A DNA stretch of 18,239 bases. Origin: an uncultured Pseudomonadota bacterium. Its GTDB lineage: Bacteria; Pseudomonadota; Alphaproteobacteria; Rs-D84. Below the pieces are notes generated by a model. That model had not been told where the DNA came from. It worked only from the letters and a program-made list of their open reading frames with translations, and did not search any database. The stretch covers positions 1 through 18,239 of the forward strand of contig CAMZFU010000020.1 in NCBI GenBank assembly GCA_947306185.1, in the 5' to 3' direction. The position numbers and the translations under genes are program-made. Shown here piece by piece: positions 1 through 7,569 of the stretch; the first letter of the stretch is position 1; each line of letters starts with the position of its first letter.

Positions 1-1
1 A

Positions 2-496
2 TTTGTTGATGAAATAAAGAGATATTTGTCGGGGTTTGTGCCTGTGGTTGCGTTACCACGGTGTATTCGTATTGTGAATCAAATTCCAACCAATGCCCAA
101 GGTAAGTTTGTTAAAAATGAAATTATCGCGATGTTGGGTTCAAGTGTTGTTGAACCAATCGTACAAAATATTATTAAAACAGATGCGAATGTTGTTGCTG
201 ATTTAACGTTTCTTGGGGACAGTGCGTATTTTATTGGGCATTTTCCAAATTTTCCGATATTGCCGGGCGTTGTTCAAATGCATTTTGTATTTAAGTTTAT
301 TAAACAGTTTTTCCACGTGTCGGCATCCGCATTCGATGTAATTAAATTGAAATACACTTCATTGATTTTACCTGATATTACAACACGGTTAGAATTGATT
401 CGTGGGTGCGAAAGAGAATTTGCTTTTTGTTATTCTCAACACGGGAAACCTTGTTCCGCAGGTAAAATAGTTATCAAAGGGGTCATAAATGTTTAG
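2..496 (+). CDS. AMP-ligase C-terminus fused to ApeI/FabZ-like dehydratase (5' partial)
   Basis: The frame is open from base 2 with no stop upstream, so this is the 3' end of a longer gene; an internal TTG at 26 is not a credible start. The first roughly 40 residues are the C-terminal subdomain of an acyl/aryl AMP-ligase: PRCIRIVNQIPTNAQGK carries the family's catalytic lysine motif. The next roughly 110 residues are a hot-dog 3-hydroxyacyl-ACP dehydratase with the diagnostic stretch GHFPNFPILPGVVQ. In aryl-polyene clusters the ligase (ApeH) loads the aromatic starter on a carrier protein and ApeI dehydrates the 3-hydroxyacyl intermediate; here the two appear fused. The stop codon is TAG and overlaps the start of the next gene by 8 bp, which indicates translational coupling. 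The fusion and motifs are seen; the APE assignment rests on these plus gene order. Confidence 0.85.
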   Translation, partial: FVDEIKRYLSGFVPVVALPRCIRIVNQIPTNAQGKFVKNEIIAMLGSSVVEPIVQNIIKTDANVVADLTFLGDSAYFIGHFPNFPILPGVVQMHFVFKFIKQFFHVSASAFDVIKLKYTSLILPDITTRLELIRGCEREFAFCYSQHGKPCSAGKIVIKGVINV

Positions 497-1223
497 ACCT
501 GTTATAATTATTCCGTGCTATAATCACGTGAATGCTTTCGCACCGTTTGCAATTAAGATTTCCCAGGTCGGGTTTCCAGTTATCGTTGTTGACGATGGTG
601 GCACGCCATCGCAATCGCGTAAATTAAAGAAAATATGTGCGGCCCACGGTTTCAATTATGTTCATAATCCTAAAAATGGTGGTAAAGGGCGCGCAATGAA
701 AATTGGGTTTAATGTTGCGCGTGATATGGGCTTTACACACGGGTTGCAAATCGATGCCGATGGTCAACACAATGCCGCGGATATAGTGCGGTTCTTTGCA
801 CTGGCCGAAAAAAATCCAAATGCCCTGATTGTTGGAAATCCGGTATATGATGACAGCGCCCCACGTGCACGTCGTATCGGGCGCAAGGTCACAGATTTCT
901 GGGTCGCGATTGAAACACTAAATCGGCATATGCCAGACGCAATGTGTGGTATGCGTGTTTATCCGTTGGAAGATACGTGCGTAGAGATGGAACATTTGCG
1001 ATTTTATCGTATGGGGTTTGATATAGAAATATTGGTAAAACTTTATTGGCGTGGAATTAAAATAATTCCGCAATCGACACGGGTCATCTATCCGATTGGT
1101 GGGACTTCTAATTTTAGAATGTTGCGTGATAATTTATACATATTCTTGTTGCATACATATTTGTGTGCAATAATGCCAATTGGAATATTCAAAAGGATAA
1201 TTCGTCATGGAAAAAGAAATTGA
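489..1223 (+). CDS. Family 2 glycosyltransferase of an aryl-polyene-type cluster
   Basis: This 244-residue GT-A glycosyltransferase starts with the nucleotide-binding strand VIIIPCYNH (residues 5-13), has VVDDGG near residue 34, GGKGRA near 64, and the metal-binding DADGQH near 88. There is no membrane signal peptide; a hydrophobic C-terminal stretch (about 215-235) may contact the membrane. Close relatives sit in APE clusters, sometimes as a glycosyltransferase/acyltransferase fusion (ApeJ type). Here only the glycosyltransferase half is present, and a separate LPLAT acyltransferase lies about 3.6 kb downstream, so a split is plausible. It probably attaches a sugar to the polyene or its lipid anchor; the donor and acceptor cannot be read from sequence. 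The start overlaps the previous stop by 8 bp and its end overlaps the thioesterase gene by 17 bp. Confidence 0.85.
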   Translation: MFRPVIIIPCYNHVNAFAPFAIKISQVGFPVIVVDDGGTPSQSRKLKKICAAHGFNYVHNPKNGGKGRAMKIGFNVARDMGFTHGLQIDADGQHNAADIVRFFALAEKNPNALIVGNPVYDDSAPRARRIGRKVTDFWVAIETLNRHMPDAMCGMRVYPLEDTCVEMEHLRFYRMGFDIEILVKLYWRGIKIIPQSTRVIYPIGGTSNFRMLRDNLYIFLLHTYLCAIMPIGIFKRIIRHGKRN

Positions 1224-1614
1224 AATAATCGTGCCTTTTAATGATTTGGACCCCATGCGTGTTGTATGGCATGGTAACTATATCAGGTATATGGAACAAG
1301 GTCGTTGCGCATTACTGGCCGATTATTCAATGACATACAGTGATATGGAACAACGTGGGTTTGCATTTCCGGTGGTGACAATGCGTGTGAAATATGTAAA
1401 ACCGGCGGTATTCAATCAAAAAATCGTTGTTCGTGTTGTACATATCCCAGATGAAAACTTTTTGATTTTCAAATATGAAATATTGGATTCGGCCACGCGC
1501 GAAAAGTTGTGTGTTGCGGAAACCAAGCAAATGGCGGTTGATATTAAAACTGGCGAAAGTTGTTTTCAATTGCCAGAACCGTTTTTAACAATGTTTAATG
1601 GAGGGGAAAAATGA
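1207..1614 (+). CDS. 4HBT-type hot-dog acyl thioesterase (ApeK-like)
   Basis: This 135-residue protein is a single-domain hot-dog thioesterase. It shows the 4-hydroxybenzoyl-CoA thioesterase/YbgC pattern FNDLDPMRVVWHGNY (residues 11-25), in which Asp15 is the expected catalytic residue, followed by a Glu in the helix start (YMEQGR). Family members hydrolyse acyl-CoA or acyl-ACP thioesters. In aryl-polyene clusters a protein in this position (ApeK) is thought to release or edit chains on the carrier protein. An AAAGGA Shine-Dalgarno sequence lies about 1193-1197, inside the preceding glycosyltransferase gene. The stop TGA overlaps the next ATG by 4 bp, so it is translationally coupled at both ends. 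The fold assignment is firm; the substrate is inferred from context. Confidence 0.85.
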   Translation: MEKEIEIIVPFNDLDPMRVVWHGNYIRYMEQGRCALLADYSMTYSDMEQRGFAFPVVTMRVKYVKPAVFNQKIVVRVVHIPDENFLIFKYEILDSATREKLCVAETKQMAVDIKTGESCFQLPEPFLTMFNGGEK

Positions 1615-2189
1615 AAAAAATAGTATTATTTTTACTATTAATTTCGGGCGCGGCATATGCGGATGATATATCAAGTATGCAACGGTTTGATAAATTTACC
1701 AAGAACCTGGGGACTGTATCCGCGACATTTGAGCAAATGAAGATATTACCAGAATCAACAAAACACTTTGTGACCAAGGGGCGCGTCAAATTCCAAAAGG
1801 ATGTCGGTTTTATATGGTTGCAAGATTCGCCGACAAAACAGACATTTGTTTCAACCAAGACGAAATATTGTCTTGACGGTGTCGCCCAAGATTTGAATTC
1901 TTTGCCGTATTTTTACTATGTGCGCGAAATCATAGACCAGGCATTAAATGGCGATATTGCGGGATTGCAAACGGTATTCAATATAGACTATACCGAATAC
2001 GGTAAGAACATGTGGCAAATGACCGCGCGGCCACGTTTGGTTGCGGTTGCAGATATCTTGCAAGATATGGTTATGTATGGAAATACGACCGATTTAACCA
2101 AGGTCATAATAACATACAATGATGGAACGATTGTTATCATTCAATTTAATCGCGCGAAATCGGAAATAACAGATGAAATTGCGTGCTAA
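1611..2189 (+). CDS. LolA-like periplasmic lipoprotein/lipid carrier (ApeL-like)
   Basis: This 192-residue protein begins with a signal peptide of Sec type, MKKIVLFLLLISGAAYA, with predicted cleavage after AYA and no lipobox cysteine. The mature part has the LolA/LolB-like beta-sheet character: a strand ending in FEQMK, then KGRVKFQKDVGFIW, typical of outer membrane lipoprotein carriers. APE clusters carry a dedicated LolA-like protein next to the MMPL exporter, thought to shuttle the lipid-linked polyene across the periplasm to the outer membrane. The ATG overlaps the thioesterase stop (ATGA) and is preceded by a strong GGAGGGG ribosome site within the thioesterase 3' end. Its own 3' end overlaps the exporter gene by 17 bp. 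Family call is by motif; the cargo is inferred from the neighbours. Confidence 0.8.
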   Translation: MKKIVLFLLLISGAAYADDISSMQRFDKFTKNLGTVSATFEQMKILPESTKHFVTKGRVKFQKDVGFIWLQDSPTKQTFVSTKTKYCLDGVAQDLNSLPYFYYVREIIDQALNGDIAGLQTVFNIDYTEYGKNMWQMTARPRLVAVADILQDMVMYGNTTDLTKVIITYNDGTIVIIQFNRAKSEITDEIAC

Positions 2190-4314
2190 ACGTATAATCT
2201 TTATCGCAATTGTTTTAATTGGCATGGTTGTTACTGGCCTTGTGCGGTGGCCGATACGTTTTCAGACGGATTTAACGTCATTGTTAAACCTTGGGGGGGC
2301 TGAAAATTGGCCAGTTCAAGATATTACTAATCGTTTTTCAAATGTTATAAATGTTGTGGTGCAATCTGAAGGTCGGGCAGATGGCGAAATCGCCGCATAT
2401 AAAATCCGTGACATCGTTACATCAGATGCGTTTCCAAAATTAGATATATGGGTTAATGACTTATCGCCACGTGCGGCGGTTGCAATAATTGGTAAATATC
2501 ATAATGGTATGATATGTGCACACGACCGTGCATTATTGATGGAACAACGGTATGGTGATATAACCGTTAATGCGCGCACACGTGTTGAAACATCAATGAT
2601 GCCGAATTTGTTGCCATTATCAGAAGATCCGTTTTTGCTGTTTACAAATTATGTTTCTGAAATGGGCAATAGTGGCACAAATTGGATTGTACAAAATGGG
2701 GTTCTGTGGCAATATCGTGCGCCGTATAACTTCTATATGTTGCCGATTGGGGCAAATATTACGGACAATGTGGAATTGGTTGATTATGTCAAACGATTGA
2801 AATCGGCCATTGCGAATATTGAATCTGATGGTGTACGCGTGTATATGGGCGGTGCACCAATTCATACCGCCGAAATGTATAACAACAGTAAAATCGAACT
2901 TGGGGTGATATCGGTATTGGCATTGGTTGTGGCGGTGTTATTGAATTATATGTTGTTTCGTCGTATTTGGACCATTATCCCGATTGGTATTAGTTTGCTC
3001 ATTGGTTACCTTGCCGGGGCCATCGCATTATTTTTGTGCTTTGGTGAACCGCATATTTTGGTGTTTGTGTTTGGAACATCACTCGTTGGGTTGGGCATAG
3101 ATTACGGTTTTCATTTTATGTGCATATCAAAAAATGAAGATGTGCGTGTGGTTCATAAAAATATTTTACATTCGTTGTTAACGACACTGATTTGTTTTGC
3201 GCCACTTGGGTTCGCATCGATTGGTCTGTTGCGCCAGGTGTCTGTGTTTACTATCGTGGGGTTATTGGTGATATATTTATTTATGAAGTTATTTGTTACG
3301 AGTACTATTTCATATGTGCCCCAAAGGGAAACGGCGGTTCATCCGGTAAACGCGAAATATCGGCCGTATATTATTTGCGGAATTGCGGTATTGGCCATTG
3401 TTGCGTGTGCGTTTGCGCGAATTGAAAATAATATGGCATCAATGTATCGACCACGGGGCGATTTAATCGCGGCCGAAAAGGTAATTGGCGAATTGAATCA
3501 ATCTGATAAAACGGCGATGTTGGTTGTGCGCGGTCGGGATATACAAAGCGTCCTTGAAACAGAAGAGGCTATTCGTGATTCTGGGGTAAATTTCTTTGGT
3601 GTGTCCACCGTAATTCCGTCTGTAAAGCGACAGATTGAAAATAAACAAATGGTCCAGGAATTATATAAGTCGCAGGCCAAAAATATAAAAAAGTCATTGG
3701 AATTACGCAAAATGCCGCAATTCGTTCAATCTGAAATAATTACCCCCGATGACGATAGTTTGGGTGCGTTAAAGGGGCAAATAGAACGATTCTTGGTGCG
3801 GACGGATGGATATATTTATTTGGTAAGTTCGGTTTCCACCGACACGGTTATTGCAAATGAAAATGCGATGGTTATTGCGCCGGCGCAACAGATACAAAAA
3901 CAAATGGAAAAGTTTAGCCATGAAACATATAACCTGTTGATTATATGCGGTTTGGTTTTAATGGTTGGATTATTGTTCTTGTACAAATTACGCGCGTTTA
4001 GGTATCTTATGCCACCATTGTTTGGTGTAATTGTATCGGTCGCATTGTTGACCGTTTTGGGTATGCCGATAACGTTTTTCCATTTGTTGGGTTTGTTCAT
4101 AGTTATTGGGTTGGGAATTGACTATGCGATATTCCATACCAAGATACAAAATAATGCGGGATTGCGGCCGGTGTTCTATTCGTTTTTAACCAGTTTTATT
4201 GGATTTGGAATGTTGGCATTTACAAGTTTCTTTCTTGTTGCGGCATTGGGGTTGATATTGGCAATTGGAATAGCGGTGTCTTATTTGGTCTCGCTATATC
4301 TGTTCCGGGACTAA
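2173..4314 (+). CDS. MMPL/RND-like exporter (ApeM-like)
   Basis: This 713-residue integral membrane protein has the classic duplicated MMPL/RND layout: an N-terminal membrane segment (about 8-25), a periplasmic domain (about 28-240), five membrane segments (about 242-385), a sixth near 400, a second periplasmic domain (about 415-590), and a second membrane block to the end. Each block carries a GIDY motif, at about 308-311 and 648-651; its Asp is the proton-relay residue known in the superfamily. In APE clusters such an exporter is thought to move the lipidated polyene out of the inner membrane to the LolA-like carrier encoded just upstream. It overlaps that gene by 17 bp. Its 3' end overlaps the convergent phosphopantetheinyl transferase gene by 21 bp with no terminator between. 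No frame disruptions were seen. Confidence 0.88.
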   Translation: MKLRAKRIIFIAIVLIGMVVTGLVRWPIRFQTDLTSLLNLGGAENWPVQDITNRFSNVINVVVQSEGRADGEIAAYKIRDIVTSDAFPKLDIWVNDLSPRAAVAIIGKYHNGMICAHDRALLMEQRYGDITVNARTRVETSMMPNLLPLSEDPFLLFTNYVSEMGNSGTNWIVQNGVLWQYRAPYNFYMLPIGANITDNVELVDYVKRLKSAIANIESDGVRVYMGGAPIHTAEMYNNSKIELGVISVLALVVAVLLNYMLFRRIWTIIPIGISLLIGYLAGAIALFLCFGEPHILVFVFGTSLVGLGIDYGFHFMCISKNEDVRVVHKNILHSLLTTLICFAPLGFASIGLLRQVSVFTIVGLLVIYLFMKLFVTSTISYVPQRETAVHPVNAKYRPYIICGIAVLAIVACAFARIENNMASMYRPRGDLIAAEKVIGELNQSDKTAMLVVRGRDIQSVLETEEAIRDSGVNFFGVSTVIPSVKRQIENKQMVQELYKSQAKNIKKSLELRKMPQFVQSEIITPDDDSLGALKGQIERFLVRTDGYIYLVSSVSTDTVIANENAMVIAPAQQIQKQMEKFSHETYNLLIICGLVLMVGLLFLYKLRAFRYLMPPLFGVIVSVALLTVLGMPITFFHLLGLFIVIGLGIDYAIFHTKIQNNAGLRPVFYSFLTSFIGFGMLAFTSFFLVAALGLILAIGIAVSYLVSLYLFRD

Positions 4315-4770
4315 GGCCGGATTTACCCATATAATATCTTGGTCGTTTGACACAACGCAAATCATATGTTTCCCAAGTTTATAAAAGTGCGGTTGTAATT
4401 GGGCAGTGCGTGTCTTATATTCTGCTTCATATAAGGTAAAGGCGCGGTAAAAATCATCTGCAGTTTTGATGTTGGAAAAATCCATAAAATTACCTAATGA
4501 ATTGAAATCGCGTTGTTTGGATGCGTCTTCGATATCAATGCCAATTGGGGTGTTGGATGCCGCAACAATTACGAGATTGTCTTTGTGTGCGATTGATATG
4601 TATGTAAAACGGCCATTGATTTCATTTTTTATTGCGTGGGCAACCAAGAACTGTGCTGCGCGTAGTGGTCGTGTGAAAGATTTATAGCGCAATAAATCTT
4701 GGGGCGACAATTTATTGATTAAAGTGTCGTGGTTGCATATTGTCGTTAAATCTGTTATATAAATATTCAT
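4294..4770 (-). CDS. Small 4'-phosphopantetheinyl transferase
   Basis: This 158-residue protein transfers the phosphopantetheine arm of CoA to a serine of carrier proteins. Diagnostic motifs are present in order: SIAHKDNLVIVA (about 59-70, the usual S-x-S/A-H strand), GIDIED (77-82, with metal ligands Asp79 and Glu81), and FTLYEAEYK (111-119, with Glu115 and Lys119 of the W/F-x-x-x-E-x-x-x-K helix). It is shorter than the usual 220-250-residue Sfp-type enzyme. The ATG at 4770 is preferred; a TTG eight codons upstream (4794) also opens the frame but has no better ribosome site. It lies head-to-head with the acyltransferase gene and tail-to-tail with the exporter. It probably activates the cluster's carrier proteins and could also act on the acyl carrier domain encoded at 14065. 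Confidence 0.85.
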   Translation of the reverse strand: MNIYITDLTTICNHDTLINKLSPQDLLRYKSFTRPLRAAQFLVAHAIKNEINGRFTYISIAHKDNLVIVAASNTPIGIDIEDASKQRDFNSLGNFMDFSNIKTADDFYRAFTLYEAEYKTRTAQLQPHFYKLGKHMICVVSNDQDIIWVNPALVPEQI

Positions 4771-4810
4771 TGGGCAAACTATAACATAAAACAAACCAAA
4801 GGCAAGACAA

Positions 4811-5737
4811 GTGGCAAATTGGTATCAGGTACATGAATGTGGGGCGGGACATATGCGTATGGAAATACTGTGGTGGGTGTACAGGATATGTGGATTGCGT
4901 GTATTAAAGGGCTTGGTTGGTATAATATCATTCTTTATTGCGATTGGATCGCGTAGTGGTCGTGTCGCATCATGTAAATATAAACGGATTTTAAATAACT
5001 ATGAAGGCAATCATAATCGTAGAATATCGCGTTTTTCGTCTATATCGCATATTCGGGCATTTGCGTGTTCAGTGGTCGATAAAATGGCGGCAATTTGTGA
5101 TGGTAAAACCCCAATACAGTTTGGAATAAATGAAGATTATGATTGGAAAGCGTTACAAAAAATATTATCGGCCGGGCAGGGCGCGTTTTTTATGTGTTCG
5201 CATCTTGGAAATATAGAGGCACTGTGCGCCATTCCAAATGCCGCCGATAAAAAAATGCATGCGTTTATGAATGTCGGGCAAAATAGTGTTTTCCGTGATT
5301 TTATTGAACGGCACGCAAAATATAAAAATACTGTGATTCATCCAACCGAAGACATAGATGTTGCGATGGCTGGTGAAATGTATGATGCGCTTAAATCCGG
5401 AGAATTGGTTATGATGGCGGCGGATAGAATATCGCCCAATGCCCCGGGTAAGGTTATAAACTCAAACCTTTTGGATGCGGGATGTCAGTTGCCACTTGGG
5501 GTATTTAGGTTTGCGCGTGCGTGCGATTGTCCAATCTTTGCGGTCGCCAATATGAATGTTAGTGGCGCAAAGTATAAATTGTTTGTAAAACAAATCAATG
5601 GTGCAACGCCTGATAAAATGGCGGCGGAATATTTGGGATTCTTGCAAGAATTGATATTGCAATACCCAAAACAATGGTTTAATTTCTTTGATTTTTTTGA
5701 TGCAACAAATGGGGGCGCGGAACAAGATGGAAAATAG
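4811..5737 (+). CDS. LPLAT-family acyltransferase of the aryl-polyene cluster
   Basis: This 308-residue protein resembles LpxL/HtrB-type lysophospholipid acyltransferases. The catalytic H-x4-E/D motif is CSHLGNIE (His131, Glu136), with a hydrophobic N-terminal segment (about 33-48) for inner-membrane attachment and a D-R pair in MMAADRIS near residue 198. A GTG start at 4811 is chosen because the first 20 residues (W-x-x-x-x-E-x-G-x-x-x-M-R) look like the conserved beginning of APE-cluster acyltransferases; ATGs at 4853 and 4859 would remove it. These enzymes are thought to supply the fatty-acyl or glycerolipid anchor of the polyene. The 3' end (TAG stop) overlaps the Nudix gene start. It is encoded divergently from the phosphopantetheinyl transferase, only 40 bp apart. 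Confidence 0.82.
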   Translation: MANWYQVHECGAGHMRMEILWWVYRICGLRVLKGLVGIISFFIAIGSRSGRVASCKYKRILNNYEGNHNRRISRFSSISHIRAFACSVVDKMAAICDGKTPIQFGINEDYDWKALQKILSAGQGAFFMCSHLGNIEALCAIPNAADKKMHAFMNVGQNSVFRDFIERHAKYKNTVIHPTEDIDVAMAGEMYDALKSGELVMMAADRISPNAPGKVINSNLLDAGCQLPLGVFRFARACDCPIFAVANMNVSGAKYKLFVKQINGATPDKMAAEYLGFLQELILQYPKQWFNFFDFFDATNGGAEQDGK

Positions 5738-6152
5738 TGCAGGGAACGTTCGTGTCGGGGTCGCATCGTGGATTATAAATCCGCAGGGCCAAGTTTTACT
5801 GGGCCGGCGTACGGGGGCACATGGTGCTGGTTTGTGGGGTGCGCCCGGTGGGCATATGGAATTTGGTGAAGAACCATTCCAGACGGCTGTTCGTGAAACT
5901 ATGGAAGAAACAGGTATAGTTTTAGATCCGAGTAATATTCAGATTACGTTTTTTACAAACGACATATTTTCCGATACAAAGAAGCATTACATTACAATTC
6001 ATTGTGTAACGCACCTGCGTGATAATGCGACGGTGGAACTGCGTGAACCAGATAAGTGCGCGGAATGGCGGTGGTTTGATACGGATCATTTACCATCGGA
6101 ATTATTTTTGCCCGCACAGAAATTTCTAGCCCGATATAAATTGCGGAAATAA
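5727..6152 (+). CDS. Nudix hydrolase (MutT/NUDT15-like)
   Basis: This 141-residue single-domain protein has a complete Nudix box: Gly42, Glu48, Arg56-Glu57 and Glu60-Glu61-x-Gly63, matching G-x5-E-x7-R-E-U-x-E-E-x-G-U apart from a Thr at the first U. Before the box, GLWGAPGGHMEFGE matches the MutT/NUDT15-like group that hydrolyses nucleoside triphosphates or related diphosphate-linked metabolites; the exact substrate is not readable. ATG at 5727 is preferred because it gives the usual short N-terminus before the first strand; the frame is open further up to 5688. It overlaps the acyltransferase gene by 11 bp and so is probably co-transcribed with it, although it has no obvious role in polyene synthesis and may be a housekeeping passenger. 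The motif call is firm. Confidence 0.9.
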   Translation: MENSAGNVRVGVASWIINPQGQVLLGRRTGAHGAGLWGAPGGHMEFGEEPFQTAVRETMEETGIVLDPSNIQITFFTNDIFSDTKKHYITIHCVTHLRDNATVELREPDKCAEWRWFDTDHLPSELFLPAQKFLARYKLRK

Positions 6153-6171
6153 TACCGTTTAGAAATAAAAA

Positions 6172-6200
6172 TTCGATTTTTTAATAAAATATGTTATAAT
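6172..6200 (+). promoter_or_regulatory. Probable sigma70 promoter of the tolC-macAB operon
   Basis: A perfect -10 box TATAAT lies at 6195-6200, with a weak -35 TTCGAT at 6172-6177 and a 17-bp spacer, in the 67-bp gap between the Nudix gene and the TolC gene. Transcription would begin near 6207, giving a very short leader before the AGGAGA ribosome site (6208-6213). This makes the ATG at 6220 the real start and rules out the ATG at 6199. Confidence 0.55.
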
Positions 6201-6219
6201 GCAAAGCAGGAGAGTTTCC

Positions 6220-7569
6220 ATGAAAAGATTTTTGGTTGCCGTTGCATGTTTTGCACCGCTGGTGGCGTTTGCCACGGATGATTGTGCAACGCGCCGTACG
6301 GTTCCCGATGATGTGTTGTCGTTGCAAGATGTCATTAAACTGGGGCTTTGTCGTAATCCACAAACTGCGGCGGCGTATGCGTCGTTGCGTTCTTCGCATT
6401 TCAATAAAAATGCTGGGTATGCAAGTTATTTGCCATCTGTTAATGCGGGTGTTTCGGCGGGTAAAGATTATGTGGCAAAATCGTCCGCGGGGATGAACAG
6501 GGATCCCGGCTGGCAAGATTGGTCTTATGGTGCGTCCATTTCCGCATCTTATTTGATATTTGATTTTGGTAAAAGAACCGCGGATATGAATCAAATGATT
6601 GCCGCATATCGGGCGGCCGGTTTTGATTACAGTGAAACGGTTCAGAATTTTGTGTATGGCCTTGTTGGGGCGTATTATGAATTGTTAAATGCGGATGCAA
6701 ATGTCGAATCCGCTACGACTGCGCTGTCGGTTGCACAAACAGCGTATGATACCGCCAGCAAGAAGTTCAAGGCTGGTGTTGTTGCGCGTGCCGATGTGTT
6801 AAAGGCGGAAACCACATTGGCAAGTTCCAAATTGTCTTTGGAACGCGCGAAAAATAATCGAGAAATTACCAAAGGCACATTGCTTACCAAATTGTCATTT
6901 TCGGCTGATCAATCAATTGTAATTGCCGATATGGAATCTGACTTTGGCAGTGCCGCCGAAAATGAAAATATTGACGAGTTGATAAAAATTGCGCGTGAAA
7001 AAAGACCTGATTTATTAAAGGCGTCCGCAAACAAAGATGCCGCGTGGCATAAGCGCAATAGTGCATTCTTGAAAAACTTGCCGTCTATATCGGCATCTGG
7101 TTCAATATCTTGGAACGATGATAATTTCGGTGATGTATTTCAACCAACATCAAACAAGATAAATGGTTCGATTGGTATTCGTGCATCTATGCCAATTTTT
7201 GCGGGTTTTGCGAACATGTATGGGCTGCGTGCGGCGGAATCTGATTACGAACGCGCCAAATATAATGAACAGCAAACAATCAATACGGCGATGATGGATG
7301 TGTTCACCGCGTATCAAAACTATAAAACCGCGCAGACGGTGTTGACGCAAACAAATGCGTTGTTAAAATCTGCGACCGAATCAGAAAAGGTTACGGCCGG
7401 TATGTACAAGGTTGGACGTGCAACAATGCTTGATTGGCAAACGGCGCAATCAGAATTGGTTGATGCACAACGCCAGCATAATGCGGCAAAATATGATTTG
7501 TTCGTAAAACGTGCGGCGGTTGCATTGGCAATTGGCGATATTAAATCGGAATTAGAAGGGGATAAATAA
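6220..7569 (+). CDS. tolC: TolC-type outer membrane efflux channel
   Basis: This 449-residue outer-membrane efflux protein (OEP/TolC family) is the exit duct of a tripartite pump. A signal peptide MKRFLVAVACFAPLVAFA is followed by DVIKLGLCRNPQ, the usual start of the first OEP repeat. The two repeats show alternating alpha-helical hairpins (for example residues 145-225 and 350-440) and beta-barrel strands (SYGASISASYLIFDFGK and GSIGIRASMPIFAGF, the Y-x-L/P-I-F-x-F/G signature at equivalent positions in both halves). The length is typical. The start at 6220 has an AGGAGA ribosome site 6 nt upstream. The stop TAA overlaps the ATG of the adaptor by 1 bp, and MacA- and MacB-type genes follow, so it belongs to an operon encoding a complete MacAB-TolC-like export system. 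The symbol reflects family level only. Confidence 0.9.
   Translation: MKRFLVAVACFAPLVAFATDDCATRRTVPDDVLSLQDVIKLGLCRNPQTAAAYASLRSSHFNKNAGYASYLPSVNAGVSAGKDYVAKSSAGMNRDPGWQDWSYGASISASYLIFDFGKRTADMNQMIAAYRAAGFDYSETVQNFVYGLVGAYYELLNADANVESATTALSVAQTAYDTASKKFKAGVVARADVLKAETTLASSKLSLERAKNNREITKGTLLTKLSFSADQSIVIADMESDFGSAAENENIDELIKIAREKRPDLLKASANKDAAWHKRNSAFLKNLPSISASGSISWNDDNFGDVFQPTSNKINGSIGIRASMPIFAGFANMYGLRAAESDYERAKYNEQQTINTAMMDVFTAYQNYKTAQTVLTQTNALLKSATESEKVTAGMYKVGRATMLDWQTAQSELVDAQRQHNAAKYDLFVKRAAVALAIGDIKSELEGDK

Noticed and set aside
3192..3425. Plus-strand 77-codon frame inside the exporter gene
   Set aside because: It is an out-of-frame shadow of a conserved membrane protein, with no features of its own.
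6199..6219. ATG at 6199 as the TolC start
   Set aside because: It overlaps the -10 box and would place seven residues before a normal signal peptide; ATG 6220 has the AGGAGA site.
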